From a bacterium (GTDB lineage: Bacteria > Hydrothermota > UBA3073 > JACQXS01 > JAUWAR01): a stretch of 13,360 bases of DNA. The DNA lies in contig JAUWAR010000024.1 in the NCBI GenBank assembly GCA_030601965.1, positions 1 through 13,360 of the forward strand, written 5' to 3'. The notes beneath the pieces were generated by a model, which saw only the letters and a list, made by a program, of their open reading frames with translations, made no database searches and was not told where the DNA came from. Shown here piece by piece: positions 1 to 6,745 of the stretch (its first letter is position 1; each line of letters begins with the position of its first letter). The translations under genes and the position numbers were made by a program.

Positions 1-378
1 GAAAAAAGAAAATTCTCCTTCTATTTTTCGTAATATTGATATTGCCTTAACGAGGTGAACCTCTTCAAATTGTCCTTTATTTCCAAGCATCTCTGCGTCT
101 TTATAACCCTCAAGATATTCTCTTTCTATCTCATTGATAAAGATTATTCTTTTTATGGCATCATTTGCAAAAGGAGAATTAGGTTTAACCTTTTTATAAA
201 ACACAAGTGCAGTATCAAAATCACCCTTAAAATAAGAGATTTCACCTCTCAAGAAATCAGCTCTCTCGTCAAGTCTTTGCAGAATTTTCTCTGCTTTCTT
301 AAATTCGCCTGTCTTTATATAGTTTTGAGCAGCAAGATACTGTGGCGATATACTCAGAATCAAAAAAAGATATATCAT
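1..378 (-). CDS. Exported TPR-like protein, N-terminal part (runs off left edge)
   Basis: An open frame on the minus strand starts at ATG 378 and continues without a stop to the window edge, giving 126 residues. An in-frame TAA lies just upstream (TAA AAA ATG), so no longer start is possible. Residues 1-18 look like a signal peptide (MIYLFLILSISPQYLAAQ), with likely cleavage near LAA-Q. The mature part is helical with a tetratricopeptide flavour: a K-A-E-K-I-L-Q-R-L helix, then YFKGDFDTALVFYKKVKP, then a further charged helix. Such repeats usually scaffold protein-protein contacts, and with a signal peptide the product would act in the periplasm or at the envelope. No Shine-Dalgarno is evident. 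It diverges from the tRNA-Leu gene, and a TATACT hexamer at 408-413 overlaps the tRNA -10. The C-terminal domain, and hence the function, lies outside the window. Coding is well supported; the TPR assignment is inferred from pattern. Confidence 0.72.
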   Translation of the reverse strand, partial: MIYLFLILSISPQYLAAQNYIKTGEFKKAEKILQRLDERADFLRGEISYFKGDFDTALVFYKKVKPNSPFANDAIKRIIFINEIEREYLEGYKDAEMLGNKGQFEEVHLVKAISILRKIEGEFSFF

Positions 379-386
379 TTTTTAAC

Positions 387-415
387 TTGACAAGGACTTA
401 TTTTTGTAGTATATT
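387..415 (+). promoter_or_regulatory. Sigma70-type promoter of tRNA-Leu
   Basis: A perfect -35 TTGACA (387-392), a 17-bp spacer and a -10 TATATT (410-415) stand 9 bp before the first base of the mature tRNA. Transcription would start at about 421-423, so the precursor would have almost no 5' leader. Confidence 0.8.
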
Positions 416-424
416 TTACTAAGT

Positions 425-506
425 GCCCTCGTGGTGGAATTGGTATACACGCATGGTTCAGGACCATGTGCCGTAAGGTATGGAGGTTCGAATCCTCTCG
501 AGGGCA
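425..506 (+). tRNA. tRNA-Leu(CAG)
   Basis: The cloverleaf can be folded by eye. The acceptor stem GCCCTCG (425-431) pairs with CGAGGGC (499-505), with discriminator A506. The anticodon stem CATGG (452-456) pairs with CCATG (464-468) around the loop TTCAGGA, giving anticodon CAG, which reads CUG. A long variable arm (about 469-481) marks a class II tRNA. The T arm has loop TTCGAAT (487-493) and a five-pair stem closed by one G-T wobble. The 3' CCA is not encoded and must be added after transcription. Long variable arm, CAG anticodon and A discriminator together fit leucine. Confidence 0.95.
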
Positions 507-522
507 TAATTTATTTAAAAAA

Positions 523-561
523 TCCAAATATCAAATAAATACCAAATGTCTAAATAACAAA
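523..561 (-). repeat. CAAAT-type heptamer repeat, copy A1
   Basis: AT-rich stretch of imperfect 7-mers with recurring CAAAT cores at 525, 532 and 543. The core CAAATGTCTAAATAACAAA (543-561) is the reverse complement, apart from one extra T, of positions 980-997 beyond hpf. The 507-637 gap holds nothing else clear except the hpf ribosome-binding site. Confidence 0.55.
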
Positions 562-637
562 ATTTACTTGTGTGATTTTCATAAAGGAAAATTAGAGAGA
601 TGTCAACTTTTTTTTATAAAATAGGAGAGGAGGTAGA

Positions 638-952
638 ATGATGAACATAAATATTTCTTATAGGCACAGGGAGTCATCGCCAGAGATTGAAGAACATATC
701 AGGGAAAGACTTGGAAAACTTGAGAAATTTTCAAAAAGGATTATTAGTGTAGATGTAACCCTTGCGAGAGAAGGTGCCCGAGAGATTGTAGAAGTTCGCA
801 TAAAACCCGGTAAGGGAGAAATCATTATAATTAAGAACCAGGACTACGATTTACGCAAGGCATTTGATAAAGTAGATAAGAAACTTGAAAGAACGCTCAA
901 ACGATATGAGAAAAGACTGAAAGAGAAACAAGTTAAGAGTCAAGAGTTTTAA
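638..952 (+). CDS. hpf: Short-form ribosome hibernation promoting factor (HPF/YfiA family)
   Basis: This 104-residue protein matches the ribosome-associated inhibitor family (HPF/YfiA, once called sigma54 modulation protein). It starts MMNINISYRHRESSPEIEEHIRERLGKLEKF, the usual beta strand plus helix, followed by a strand (VDVTLAREGAREIVEVRI) and the second long helix (DYDLRKAFDKVDKKLERTLKRYEKRLKE). The family binds the 30S decoding region in nutrient-limited cells, blocks tRNA and mRNA binding and promotes inactive ribosome states. The length fits the short form: the C-terminal dimerisation domain of long HPF is absent. The tail is a lysine-rich helix, as in relatives. A strong Shine-Dalgarno (GGAGAGGAGGT, 622-634) precedes ATG 638; ATG 641 follows directly and could also be used. 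It stands alone between tRNA-Leu and the OmpA-like gene, bracketed by inverted copies of an AT-rich repeat. Confidence 0.9.
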   Translation: MMNINISYRHRESSPEIEEHIRERLGKLEKFSKRIISVDVTLAREGAREIVEVRIKPGKGEIIIIKNQDYDLRKAFDKVDKKLERTLKRYEKRLKEKQVKSQEF

Positions 953-976
953 CTTTTTCCTTGACACAGAAACTTT

Positions 977-1003
977 TTATTTGTTATTTGACATTTGAAA
1001 TTT
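977..1003 (+). repeat. CAAAT-type heptamer repeat, copy A2
   Basis: Tandem 7-mers reading ATTTGTT, ATTTGAC, ATTTGAA and ATTTAG, lying between hpf and the OmpA-like gene. Positions 980-997 are inverted relative to copy A1 at 543-561. The unit contains TTGACA (988-993), so the repeat also carries a -35-like hexamer, but no good -10 follows it. Another TTGACA at 961-966 may serve the downstream gene, also with a poor -10. Confidence 0.55.
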
Positions 1004-1023
1004 AGTCTAACCAAGGGGGTATT

Positions 1024-3072
1024 GTGAAAAAAGAATTTTTGATATTAGCAGGGTTTTTTTTCTCCAGTTTTCTCTACTCTTCGCCTACATTTACAGGAAC
1101 CAAAGGACTCAATTATGTAGTATCTGCAGAGAGTGAGAGAAAGGGACATCTGAACTATATCTTTTCTCTTTGTGGATATGGAAACGAGAGCAAAGAACAA
1201 GCATGGCATGGTGTTGCAAATGTAAACTTTGGACTCGGGTTTTCTTTTACGGATTATCTCTCTTTTAATGTTACTACATCTTATCTTGGAGATAAATTTG
1301 CAGAACATATAAGTTACGGTTTTGGAGATACAAAACTATACTTAAAATTTGCACCTACAACTCTTGCAAAAGTTGTGTCAGGAAGTCCACCAACTTTTCT
1401 TTACTATGTAGATTTTGGTATTGAGCCATTTGTATCATTCCCTCCAACAAGAGGAAGACCAACTATACCTTCCACCAAGTCAGATACTATACTGGGCTTT
1501 GTCTATATATTCAACCATGGTGGAATCAATAGATATTTTACAGATAAAAACTTACACTATGGTGGAAGAGGACTTCTTACATTAAGGTTTGGAGGTGATG
1601 TCCCATTGGTTTTTCATCTGAATGGAGGATATATTTTTCATCAGCAGAAAATTCAAGGAGTAAATGAAATTACATATGGTCTCGGTCTTGAACTGAATTA
1701 TCCACAATTTACTCCTTTTGTGGAAATAGTGGGAAGACAGAGGATTAATTCTGATTATAATGATGGTGCTATTTACTTGAATCCATCTTTGAGATTTGAG
1801 ACTGATAAAAATTCTTGGTTTACCATAGGGTTTGGACTTAGATTGACAGATACAACTATTTCTGATTATCCGAACTATGGCATCCAACCAGGCTGGGGCA
1901 CTAACCCTAATTGGGTCATCAATATTGGGGTCTCTCACGGTTTTGATTTTGTTAGACCACTTCTTAAGAAGGGGACGGTTGCCGGAAGGGTTGTGGACAA
2001 AAAGACAAAAGTGGGTCTTCGGGCTCTTATTACTTTTCCCGAACTGGATAGAGTAGTAGCGACAGATAGTGATGGGTATTATAGTATTGATATCCTTCCT
2101 ATGAAAACTATTTTACATGCCTCAAAAGAGGGTTATGAAGTTACAGAGGATATGACTATAGAGGTAAGAGAAGAGGAAAAAACTCTCTGTAATTTTGAAC
2201 TTAAGGAAAAGAGAAAAGCTATGGCAACGCTTACGGGCAAGGTCACCAACAAAATTACTGGAAAGCCACTTATTGCCCTTATCTCCTTTCCTGAATCTAA
2301 TCTCTCAGATATAAAATCAAGTGCGTCTGGGGTATATAGGGTTGATATCACTCCCGGGACATACCTTCTATCTATAAAAAGAGAGGGTTATTTACCTCAA
2401 ACAAAGACCGTGGTATGTGGAGATGGTGAGACACAAGTTATTGATATTGAGATTGTTCCAGCAAAAAGAAGGTGTATCGTCACTGGAAAAGTCCTTGACC
2501 ATACCACCAAGAAGCGACTTGATGCTGAGGTTTCATTTGAACCGGCATCAGGCGAGGAAAAGGTCAAACCAGTTAGAACGGACAAGGAGACAGGAATTTA
2601 TAAGGCATCTATTCCACCAGGAACATATATAGTGAAGGCAGATGCAGAGGGTTATATTCCAGAGGCAGAGCCCCTTGTCTTTGAACCAGAGAAGACTTAT
2701 GTATATGATTTTACACTACTTAAAAAAGGTGAAAAAATCATATTAAAAGGAATCTATTTTGATTCAGGTAAGGCGACTATTAAGCCCGAGTCCTATTCTG
2801 CTCTTGATAATGCTGTAAAACTATTAAAAGAGCATCCAAATGTGAAGGTTGAAATAGCAGGACATACAGATTCTGTAGGTAAAGACAGTTATAATCTGGG
2901 ACTTTCTCAAGATAGAGCGGATGCAGTTCTTATCTATCTTGTGAACCGTGGTATTTCAAGAGACAGATTAAGAGCCAGAGGTTATGGAGAAACGAGCCCT
3001 ATAGCCAGTAACAGGACAAGTGCAGGTCAAGCAAAAAATAGGAGAATAGAGTTTCAGATATTAGAGAAGTAG
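1024..3072 (+). CDS. OmpA-family outer-membrane protein: beta-barrel, three Ig-like domains, peptidoglycan-binding end
   Basis: Start is GTG 1024, with Shine-Dalgarno AAGGGGGT just upstream. The protein has 682 residues. Residues 1-19 form a signal peptide. Residues about 25-310 are aromatic, glycine-rich alternating strands typical of an outer-membrane beta-barrel. Three similar modules of about 84 residues follow (about 316-397, 400-481, 483-566), each with a G-x-V start, a D-x-x-G-x-Y turn and an E-G-Y turn, as in carboxypeptidase-regulatory/PEGA-like Ig folds. Residues about 569-682 are the OmpA C-terminal domain: IYFDSGKATI, GHTDSVG (611-619), NLGLSQDRA (624-632) and NRRIEF (673-678). 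Asp616 and Arg631 sit where OmpA domains grip the diaminopimelate of peptidoglycan. The likely role is to tether outer membrane to cell wall, with the Ig modules as periplasmic spacers. I see no partner genes and no terminator. Domain calls are by motif; the barrel is inferred. Confidence 0.88.
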   Translation: MKKEFLILAGFFFSSFLYSSPTFTGTKGLNYVVSAESERKGHLNYIFSLCGYGNESKEQAWHGVANVNFGLGFSFTDYLSFNVTTSYLGDKFAEHISYGFGDTKLYLKFAPTTLAKVVSGSPPTFLYYVDFGIEPFVSFPPTRGRPTIPSTKSDTILGFVYIFNHGGINRYFTDKNLHYGGRGLLTLRFGGDVPLVFHLNGGYIFHQQKIQGVNEITYGLGLELNYPQFTPFVEIVGRQRINSDYNDGAIYLNPSLRFETDKNSWFTIGFGLRLTDTTISDYPNYGIQPGWGTNPNWVINIGVSHGFDFVRPLLKKGTVAGRVVDKKTKVGLRALITFPELDRVVATDSDGYYSIDILPMKTILHASKEGYEVTEDMTIEVREEEKTLCNFELKEKRKAMATLTGKVTNKITGKPLIALISFPESNLSDIKSSASGVYRVDITPGTYLLSIKREGYLPQTKTVVCGDGETQVIDIEIVPAKRRCIVTGKVLDHTTKKRLDAEVSFEPASGEEKVKPVRTDKETGIYKASIPPGTYIVKADAEGYIPEAEPLVFEPEKTYVYDFTLLKKGEKIILKGIYFDSGKATIKPESYSALDNAVKLLKEHPNVKVEIAGHTDSVGKDSYNLGLSQDRADAVLIYLVNRGISRDRLRARGYGETSPIASNRTSAGQAKNRRIEFQILEK

Positions 3073-3096
3073 GGTTTTGAACAAGAAAATAGTTGG

Positions 3097-3285
3097 TTAA
3101 TAAGTGTTTGCATTTACTTCAAAAATCATTTCTTTAAATGTTTTCTCAGTAAAATCCTTTAAAGTAGCAGGCACAGATTGTATTTTTATCTCCTTTTCTG
3201 TCATCCCAAATCCATTATCAGAGATAGAGATAAAAGGAACACCATTTGCTTTTACTTTACAGGAAATTTTTAAGGTAATAATCAT
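3097..3285 (-). pseudogene. Possible GHKL-type ATPase fragment or small ORF
   Basis: This 62-codon minus-strand ORF lies 40 bp past the ComEC stop. Its middle (VPFISISDNGFGMTEKEI) resembles the DNGxGM ATP-binding box of GHKL ATPases (MutL, Hsp90, MORC and histidine kinase superfamily). It follows a strand-like ITLKISCKVK, as expected in HATPase_c_3-type proteins. The N-box helix that should precede it is missing: an in-frame TGA lies nine codons before the ATG and the comEC end beyond that. The G2/lid region that should follow is also missing. There is no Shine-Dalgarno, but TTGACT (3317-3322), 17 bp, TATTCT (3294-3299) ends 8 nt before the ATG. It may be a remnant of a larger gene, a real small leaderless gene, or chance. 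The 3073-3325 region holds nothing else I can support. Confidence 0.28.
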
Positions 3286-3325
3286 TGATATAAAGAATAA
3301 GAGATAATTTCAGAAGAGTCAAGTA

Positions 3326-4999
3326 TTAAAAAACATTTGTCCATAATAGGATGTTTAGACCAATTAGAACACTATATATCAGTCCCTTTCGTGCCTTTAT
3401 TGAGTCTTTTGCGTTGACCAGAAAGATAAGGATGAGAAAATAGAATGCAATAAAAAGAATAGATGGTTTATCAACCCAGAAGTGTGAGTAAGGGATTTTA
3501 GAAAATAGTTCAATTATCTTCAGGGTGATTGTTGTTACAACAAAACCGGCTCCTGCAAATAGATGAGCAATGATTTTAAAAGGCAGGAGGTTTGCAACTG
3601 AAATACAAAATCCAAGAGTGATAGAAAGTCCTGTTAGTGGTATAACAAAGAGATTTGCAATTATAGATATAATAGGCACCCTGAAAAAGTAGTATGCAGT
3701 GATGATTCCAACCCCCATCTGAGCACAGATGGATACAGTAAATAGTTGAGCAATACTCTTTATAAGAGACCTATTTTTCAATAATCCGAATAGTTGTGGA
3801 TATATTTTAGGATAGAGATAGACTATAGATAAAACCGCAACAAATGACATCTGGAAACTCGCATCAAAAAGGGTTTGTGGATTTATAAATAGATTAAAAA
3901 GCCCAGCACAGGCAATTATATTGAACATATCGGTCTCTCTTTCACAAGACAGTGCTATCATACCAATGATGAACATTATAGTAGCTCTTATGACAGGCAC
4001 CTGTAAATCTACAATGAAACAGTAGAGAATTAAAAATAGCGAAGTAATTATAGCTCTGGACATACGGCTAATCCTGAAAATTGAGAGAAGCATAAAGATT
4101 ATTGTGGCGATTATGCCAACATGAAGACCACTAACCGCCAGGATATGAATAGTTCCTGTATTCTTGAAATATTCCTGAACCTGTTTGGGAATAAGTCCTC
4201 TTTGTCTTATTATTATTCCTTTTAAGAAAGCACCTTGATTGCCACCAATATATTTATCTATGCTTTTCTCTATGGACCTCTTTATTGGTAGTGCTACTTT
4301 AGAAATAAGCATATTAGACTTACCCTTGCCCATAATTTTAATATTCTTGTTGCTATATATGGTCATTACTCCATATATATCACGTCTTGTAAGCCATGAC
4401 CTGTAATCAAATTCACTTGGAATATGTGAAAAATCAGGATAATAAAGATACCCATAGGACTTTATCCTTTGTCCATACTTTAATTGGTTATTGGTTATTA
4501 GTTCATGGTTATTGAACTTTTTATCTATGAACTCTGAACTATGAACCATCAACCTATTAACTGTAATCCTGATTCTTCCAGAACATTTTTCTCCATCTAT
4601 CTCAATTACATTACATTCAAGTATTGTTCTATCTATTCTTTTATCAGGGTCCCTTACAATATCTGAAATTACTTTTCTCTTGCCCCCAATGAATTCAAGA
4701 ATATGATTTTCTGGAAATACTCTTGTCCTTATCTCATAATAGAAAACCCCTGATTGTATAATAAGTATCGCGATTATGCTATTGGAAGTAATTGCTCTCT
4801 TTGTGCTGTCGGGAGTTACCTCCCGACAGAAATTGCGTGTCAGAAGGTAACTTCTGACACCACTAATGCCAGTAATAAGATATAGAATAGATGTTATTAT
4901 CAGTAAGAGGATTATATTGAGAAAAGATATATCTGTAAAATGGGCGAGTATAATTCCGAGGGAGAAAAAGATGGTAGTGATTAAAGCTGGCCTGCGCAC
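3326..4999 (-). CDS. comEC: ComEC/Rec2-type DNA-uptake channel protein, without the C-terminal beta-lactamase-like domain
   Basis: This 557-residue membrane protein has the Competence-domain signature HILAVSGLHVG (285-295), preceded by the usual GLIPKQVQEYFKNTGT segment. Two N-terminal membrane helices (about 5-43) plus one at about 73-88, a soluble OB-like region (about 95-225) and a hydrophobic multi-helix half (about 285-555) follow the family order. ComEC carries single-stranded DNA across the inner membrane in natural transformation. Many homologues end in a metallo-beta-lactamase-like nuclease domain; this one stops after its last helix. Two kinds of repeat lie inside the frame: twin palindromes encode residues 46-64, between helices 2 and 3, and a ten-heptamer element encodes residues 149-172 of the soluble region. 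Start is GTG 4999, overlapping the end of the glycosyltransferase gene by 19 bp, with only a weak GAG upstream, so translational coupling is likely. No other competence gene is visible. Confidence 0.85.
   Translation of the reverse strand: MRRPALITTIFFSLGIILAHFTDISFLNIILLLIITSILYLITGISGVRSYLLTRNFCREVTPDSTKRAITSNSIIAILIIQSGVFYYEIRTRVFPENHILEFIGGKRKVISDIVRDPDKRIDRTILECNVIEIDGEKCSGRIRITVNRLMVHSSEFIDKKFNNHELITNNQLKYGQRIKSYGYLYYPDFSHIPSEFDYRSWLTRRDIYGVMTIYSNKNIKIMGKGKSNMLISKVALPIKRSIEKSIDKYIGGNQGAFLKGIIIRQRGLIPKQVQEYFKNTGTIHILAVSGLHVGIIATIIFMLLSIFRISRMSRAIITSLFLILYCFIVDLQVPVIRATIMFIIGMIALSCERETDMFNIIACAGLFNLFINPQTLFDASFQMSFVAVLSIVYLYPKIYPQLFGLLKNRSLIKSIAQLFTVSICAQMGVGIITAYYFFRVPIISIIANLFVIPLTGLSITLGFCISVANLLPFKIIAHLFAGAGFVVTTITLKIIELFSKIPYSHFWVDKPSILFIAFYFLILIFLVNAKDSIKARKGLIYSVLIGLNILLWTNVF
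4484..4553 (-). repeat. Ten-heptamer element, copy B1 (inside comEC)
   Basis: Read on the minus strand this is exactly ten 7-mers: four of the GTTCATN kind (GTTGATG, GTTCATA, GTTCAGA, GTTCATA), the spacer GATAAAA, then AGTTCAA, TAACCAT, GAACTAA, TAACCAA, TAACCAA. It encodes ComEC residues 149-172, including VHSS, IDKK and NNHELITNNQ, without breaking the frame. Confidence 0.85.
4806..4860 (-). repeat. Paired perfect palindromes inside comEC
   Basis: CTGTCGGGAG (4806-4815), loop TTAC, CTCCCGACAG (4820-4829) forms a perfect 10-bp hairpin. Seven bases later GTGTCAGAAG (4837-4846), loop GTAA, CTTCTGACAC (4851-4860) forms a second. The arms are related (C/GTGTC, then GGGAG or AGAAG) and the loops are reverse complements, so the two look like diverged copies in opposite orientation. 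The block is read through in frame and codes for ComEC residues 46-64 (VRSYLLTRNFCREVTPDS). There is no T-run, so it is not a terminator. Confidence 0.85.
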
Positions 5000-6078
5000 T
5001 TTCGCTCTACAAAATCGAGTATCTTCTTCTTGAAAATCTGTTTGGAGAATTCGAGGCTATTCTTTCTTGAAACTGCTGGATTAAACTTTGACCTGTCAAA
5101 TTTCTTTACAGTATCAATAAGTGCCGCTTTTGTTTGTGGAAAGAAGAATTTACCAGTTTTGTTCTCAATTACTGTCTCAATCGCTCCACCTCCTTTAAAT
5201 GCAATCACAGGAGTACCACAAGCCTGTGCCTCAACTGGCACAATTCCAAAATCTTCAAGGGTAGGAAATATAAGTGCCTGTGCCCTCCTATAATAAGATA
5301 AAAGTTGCTCATCAGAGATTTTTCCAAGGAACTGTATATTGGTTCTCGCTATCTTTTCTAACTTAGCTCTCATCTCTCCTTCTCCTATTATGAGAAGAGG
5401 TAAATCTATCTCATTAAATGCCTCAACAGCTATTTCAAAGTGTTTATAGGCCTTGAATCTTCCCACCATCAAAAAGAAATCCTGAACTTTCAAATTTGGG
5501 TTTGGTGTGAAGAAATCTGTATCACAGGGAGGATAAATTACTGTGGATTCTCTTCTATAATATTTCAAGATTCTTCTTTTCACTGTCTCTGAAAGGGTTA
5601 TTATAGAATCAGGCCTTTGTCCAGCGATTGTGTCCCACAATCTTATATAGTTCATAATAAAGGACATTGCAACTCTTAAAGGAGTCCTTTTTGTCCTTTC
5701 TATTCTTTCATGATATTCCTGCCATGCAAATCTCATTGGGTCCAGGATGTAGGAGATATGGATAGTATCAGGAGTTGTAATTACTCCCTTTGCCCATGCA
5801 CTTGAGATAGAGAGAACCACATCATAACTTTCAAAGTTAAATTGTTCTATTGCAGTAGGATAAACCAAGAAATACTTTTCATATTGTGTATTTACAAATG
5901 GTAGTCTCTGGGCAAAAGTGGGAGTAATAGAAAACTCTTTAAATTTACCAGGAAGGTTTTTAGGATTATGCAGAAGGGTATATATTGGAGCATCTGGCCA
6001 TATTTCGTGGACTGCTTCAAGAACCCTTTCTGCTTCACCATATTGATTTAAATAATCATGAACAATTGCAAGTTTCAT
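4981..6078 (-). CDS. GT4-family glycosyltransferase (WbaZ/mannosyltransferase-like)
   Basis: A 365-residue GT-B glycosyltransferase of the GT4 family. The N-terminal half has MKLAIVHDYLNQYGEAERVLE, SISSAWAKG (90-98), LDPMRFAWQEYHE (112-124) and the LSETVKRRI/YPPCDTDFF hinge (162-190). The C-terminal donor half has LMVGRFKAYKHFEIAVEAF (203-221), IIGEGEM (230-236) and the E-x7-E motif EDFGIVPVE (275-283), which binds the nucleotide-sugar. Relatives add mannose or similar sugars to lipid-linked O-antigen or exopolysaccharide on the cytoplasmic face. In relatives the early loop usually reads GGAER; here it is GEAER (GGT GAA), a possible functional change. ATG 6078 is chosen because it gives the standard MKLAIVHDYL start. 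An in-frame TTG at 6093, 3 nt after GAGG, would add five residues. The gene lies 20 bp downstream of the nitroreductase and overlaps comEC, so the three form one unit. Substrate unknown. Confidence 0.87.
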   Translation of the reverse strand: MKLAIVHDYLNQYGEAERVLEAVHEIWPDAPIYTLLHNPKNLPGKFKEFSITPTFAQRLPFVNTQYEKYFLVYPTAIEQFNFESYDVVLSISSAWAKGVITTPDTIHISYILDPMRFAWQEYHERIERTKRTPLRVAMSFIMNYIRLWDTIAGQRPDSIITLSETVKRRILKYYRRESTVIYPPCDTDFFTPNPNLKVQDFFLMVGRFKAYKHFEIAVEAFNEIDLPLLIIGEGEMRAKLEKIARTNIQFLGKISDEQLLSYYRRAQALIFPTLEDFGIVPVEAQACGTPVIAFKGGGAIETVIENKTGKFFFPQTKAALIDTVKKFDRSKFNPAVSRKNSLEFSKQIFKKKILDFVERKCAGQL

Positions 6079-6098
6079 GAGATAAAGAAGCAACTACC

Positions 6099-6608
6099 TC
6101 AAAATGTTTCGTATGAGACTATCTCTTTCAGTGACTTCCGAGATTTGGAAGTTGCTCTATCTGCTGGATAACCAAGTGTTAACAATTCTATAACTTTATA
6201 CTGTTTTGGAACTTTCAAGATTTCTTTTACTTTATCTTGATAAAATGCACCTATCCAGCATGTCCCAAGTCCTAATTCCGTTGCCTGTAGTGTCATATGG
6301 TCTATCGCAATCGCCAAATCAAGAGGAGCCTCAGGCACTTCACATCTCATCATATAGTCCGGGTCAAGAGAAATGCCAGCAATAACGACAGGTGCTTCTT
6401 TTACAAAGGATTGATTGGCTGCCGCTTCAGCAAGTAATTCTCTTGTTTTCTTATCCTTTACTACTATGAATTTCCAGTTCTGTCTATTACCTGCAGATGG
6501 AGCCAGCCTTGCTGCCTCGAGGATTTTATTTAATTTTTCCTCCTCAACAGGTGTATCAAGATAACTTCGGACACTATACCTATTTTTAATAGCATCTTCA
6601 ACATTCAT
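6099..6608 (-). CDS. Nitroreductase-family FMN oxidoreductase
   Basis: A 169-residue protein of the compact nitroreductase family. It has the FMN-phosphate-binding start NRYSVRSYLDTPV (9-21), APSAGNRQNWKFIVV (36-50), the middle VVIAG strand (74-78), the DHMTLQATELGLGTCWIG segment (103-120) that packs on the flavin and dimer interface, and LLTLGYPA (142-149). The family are homodimeric FMN enzymes that use NAD(P)H to reduce nitro compounds, quinones or other electron-poor substrates; the natural substrate cannot be told here. A strong AGGAGGT stands 6-7 nt before ATG 6608. A promoter with TTGACA (6672-6677) lies upstream, and CAAAT-type heptamers fill the space between promoter and ribosome-binding site. 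It heads the minus-strand unit with the glycosyltransferase and comEC, with no obvious functional link, and is divergent from tldD. Confidence 0.9.
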   Translation of the reverse strand: MNVEDAIKNRYSVRSYLDTPVEEEKLNKILEAARLAPSAGNRQNWKFIVVKDKKTRELLAEAAANQSFVKEAPVVIAGISLDPDYMMRCEVPEAPLDLAIAIDHMTLQATELGLGTCWIGAFYQDKVKEILKVPKQYKVIELLTLGYPADRATSKSRKSLKEIVSYETF

Positions 6609-6626
6609 AAATACCTCCTATATAAA

Positions 6627-6647
6627 ATCAAATATCAAAAATCAAAG
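6627..6647 (-). repeat. CAAA-type heptamer repeat, copy A3
   Basis: Three clean tandem 7-mers on plus: ATCAAAT, ATCAAAA, ATCAAAG. They lie in the predicted 5' leader of the nitroreductase mRNA, just upstream of its Shine-Dalgarno. Confidence 0.55.
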
Positions 6648-6648
6648 A

Positions 6649-6677
6649 TATGTATCTTGAATAATAATTTCTGTCAA
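6649..6677 (-). promoter_or_regulatory. Probable promoter of the nitroreductase unit
   Basis: On the minus strand TTGACA (6677-6672), 17 bp, then TACATA (6654-6649), a modest -10. Predicted leader is about 35 nt and contains heptamer repeat A3 and the AGGAGGT site. Confidence 0.5.
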
Positions 6678-6706
6678 GACTTTTCTGGAGATTTAACAAA
6701 AAAATC

Positions 6707-6735
6707 TTGACAATAGAAGAATTGTAAGATAGATA
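6707..6735 (+). promoter_or_regulatory. Probable promoter of tldD
   Basis: A perfect -35 TTGACA (6707-6712), a 17-bp spacer and a poor -10 TAGATA (6730-6735), ending 10 nt before the tldD ATG. The -10 lies inside the 6727-6745 palindrome. If used, the transcript would start within about 6 nt of the ATG. Confidence 0.45.
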
Positions 6736-6745
6736 ACATCTATCT
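6727..6745. promoter_or_regulatory. Perfect palindrome abutting the tldD start codon
   Basis: AGATAGAT (6727-6734), loop AAC, ATCTATCT (6738-6745), with the tldD ATG following at once. The perfect 8-bp arms cover the -10 and start region. It could be an operator, or an mRNA hairpin if transcription starts upstream. There is no Shine-Dalgarno in it. Confidence 0.5.

Noticed and set aside
55..390. Plus-strand 111-codon ORF at the left edge
   Set aside because: It is antisense to a better minus-strand frame (1-378) with a signal peptide and TPR-like helices; its own translation is low-complexity Phe/Leu/Ile with no family features.
3073..3325. Terminator between the convergent OmpA-like and comEC genes
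   Set aside because: Only weak AT-rich stems (such as CATTT/AAATG) without a following T-run are visible.
4806..4860. GC-rich hairpins as a transcription terminator
   Set aside because: They lie within the comEC frame near its 5' end and have no T-run on either strand.
6120..6155. ACTTCC/GGAAGT palindrome near the nitroreductase 3' end
   Set aside because: It encodes the normal conserved family end (SRKSLKEIVSYE), so the short symmetry is probably chance.
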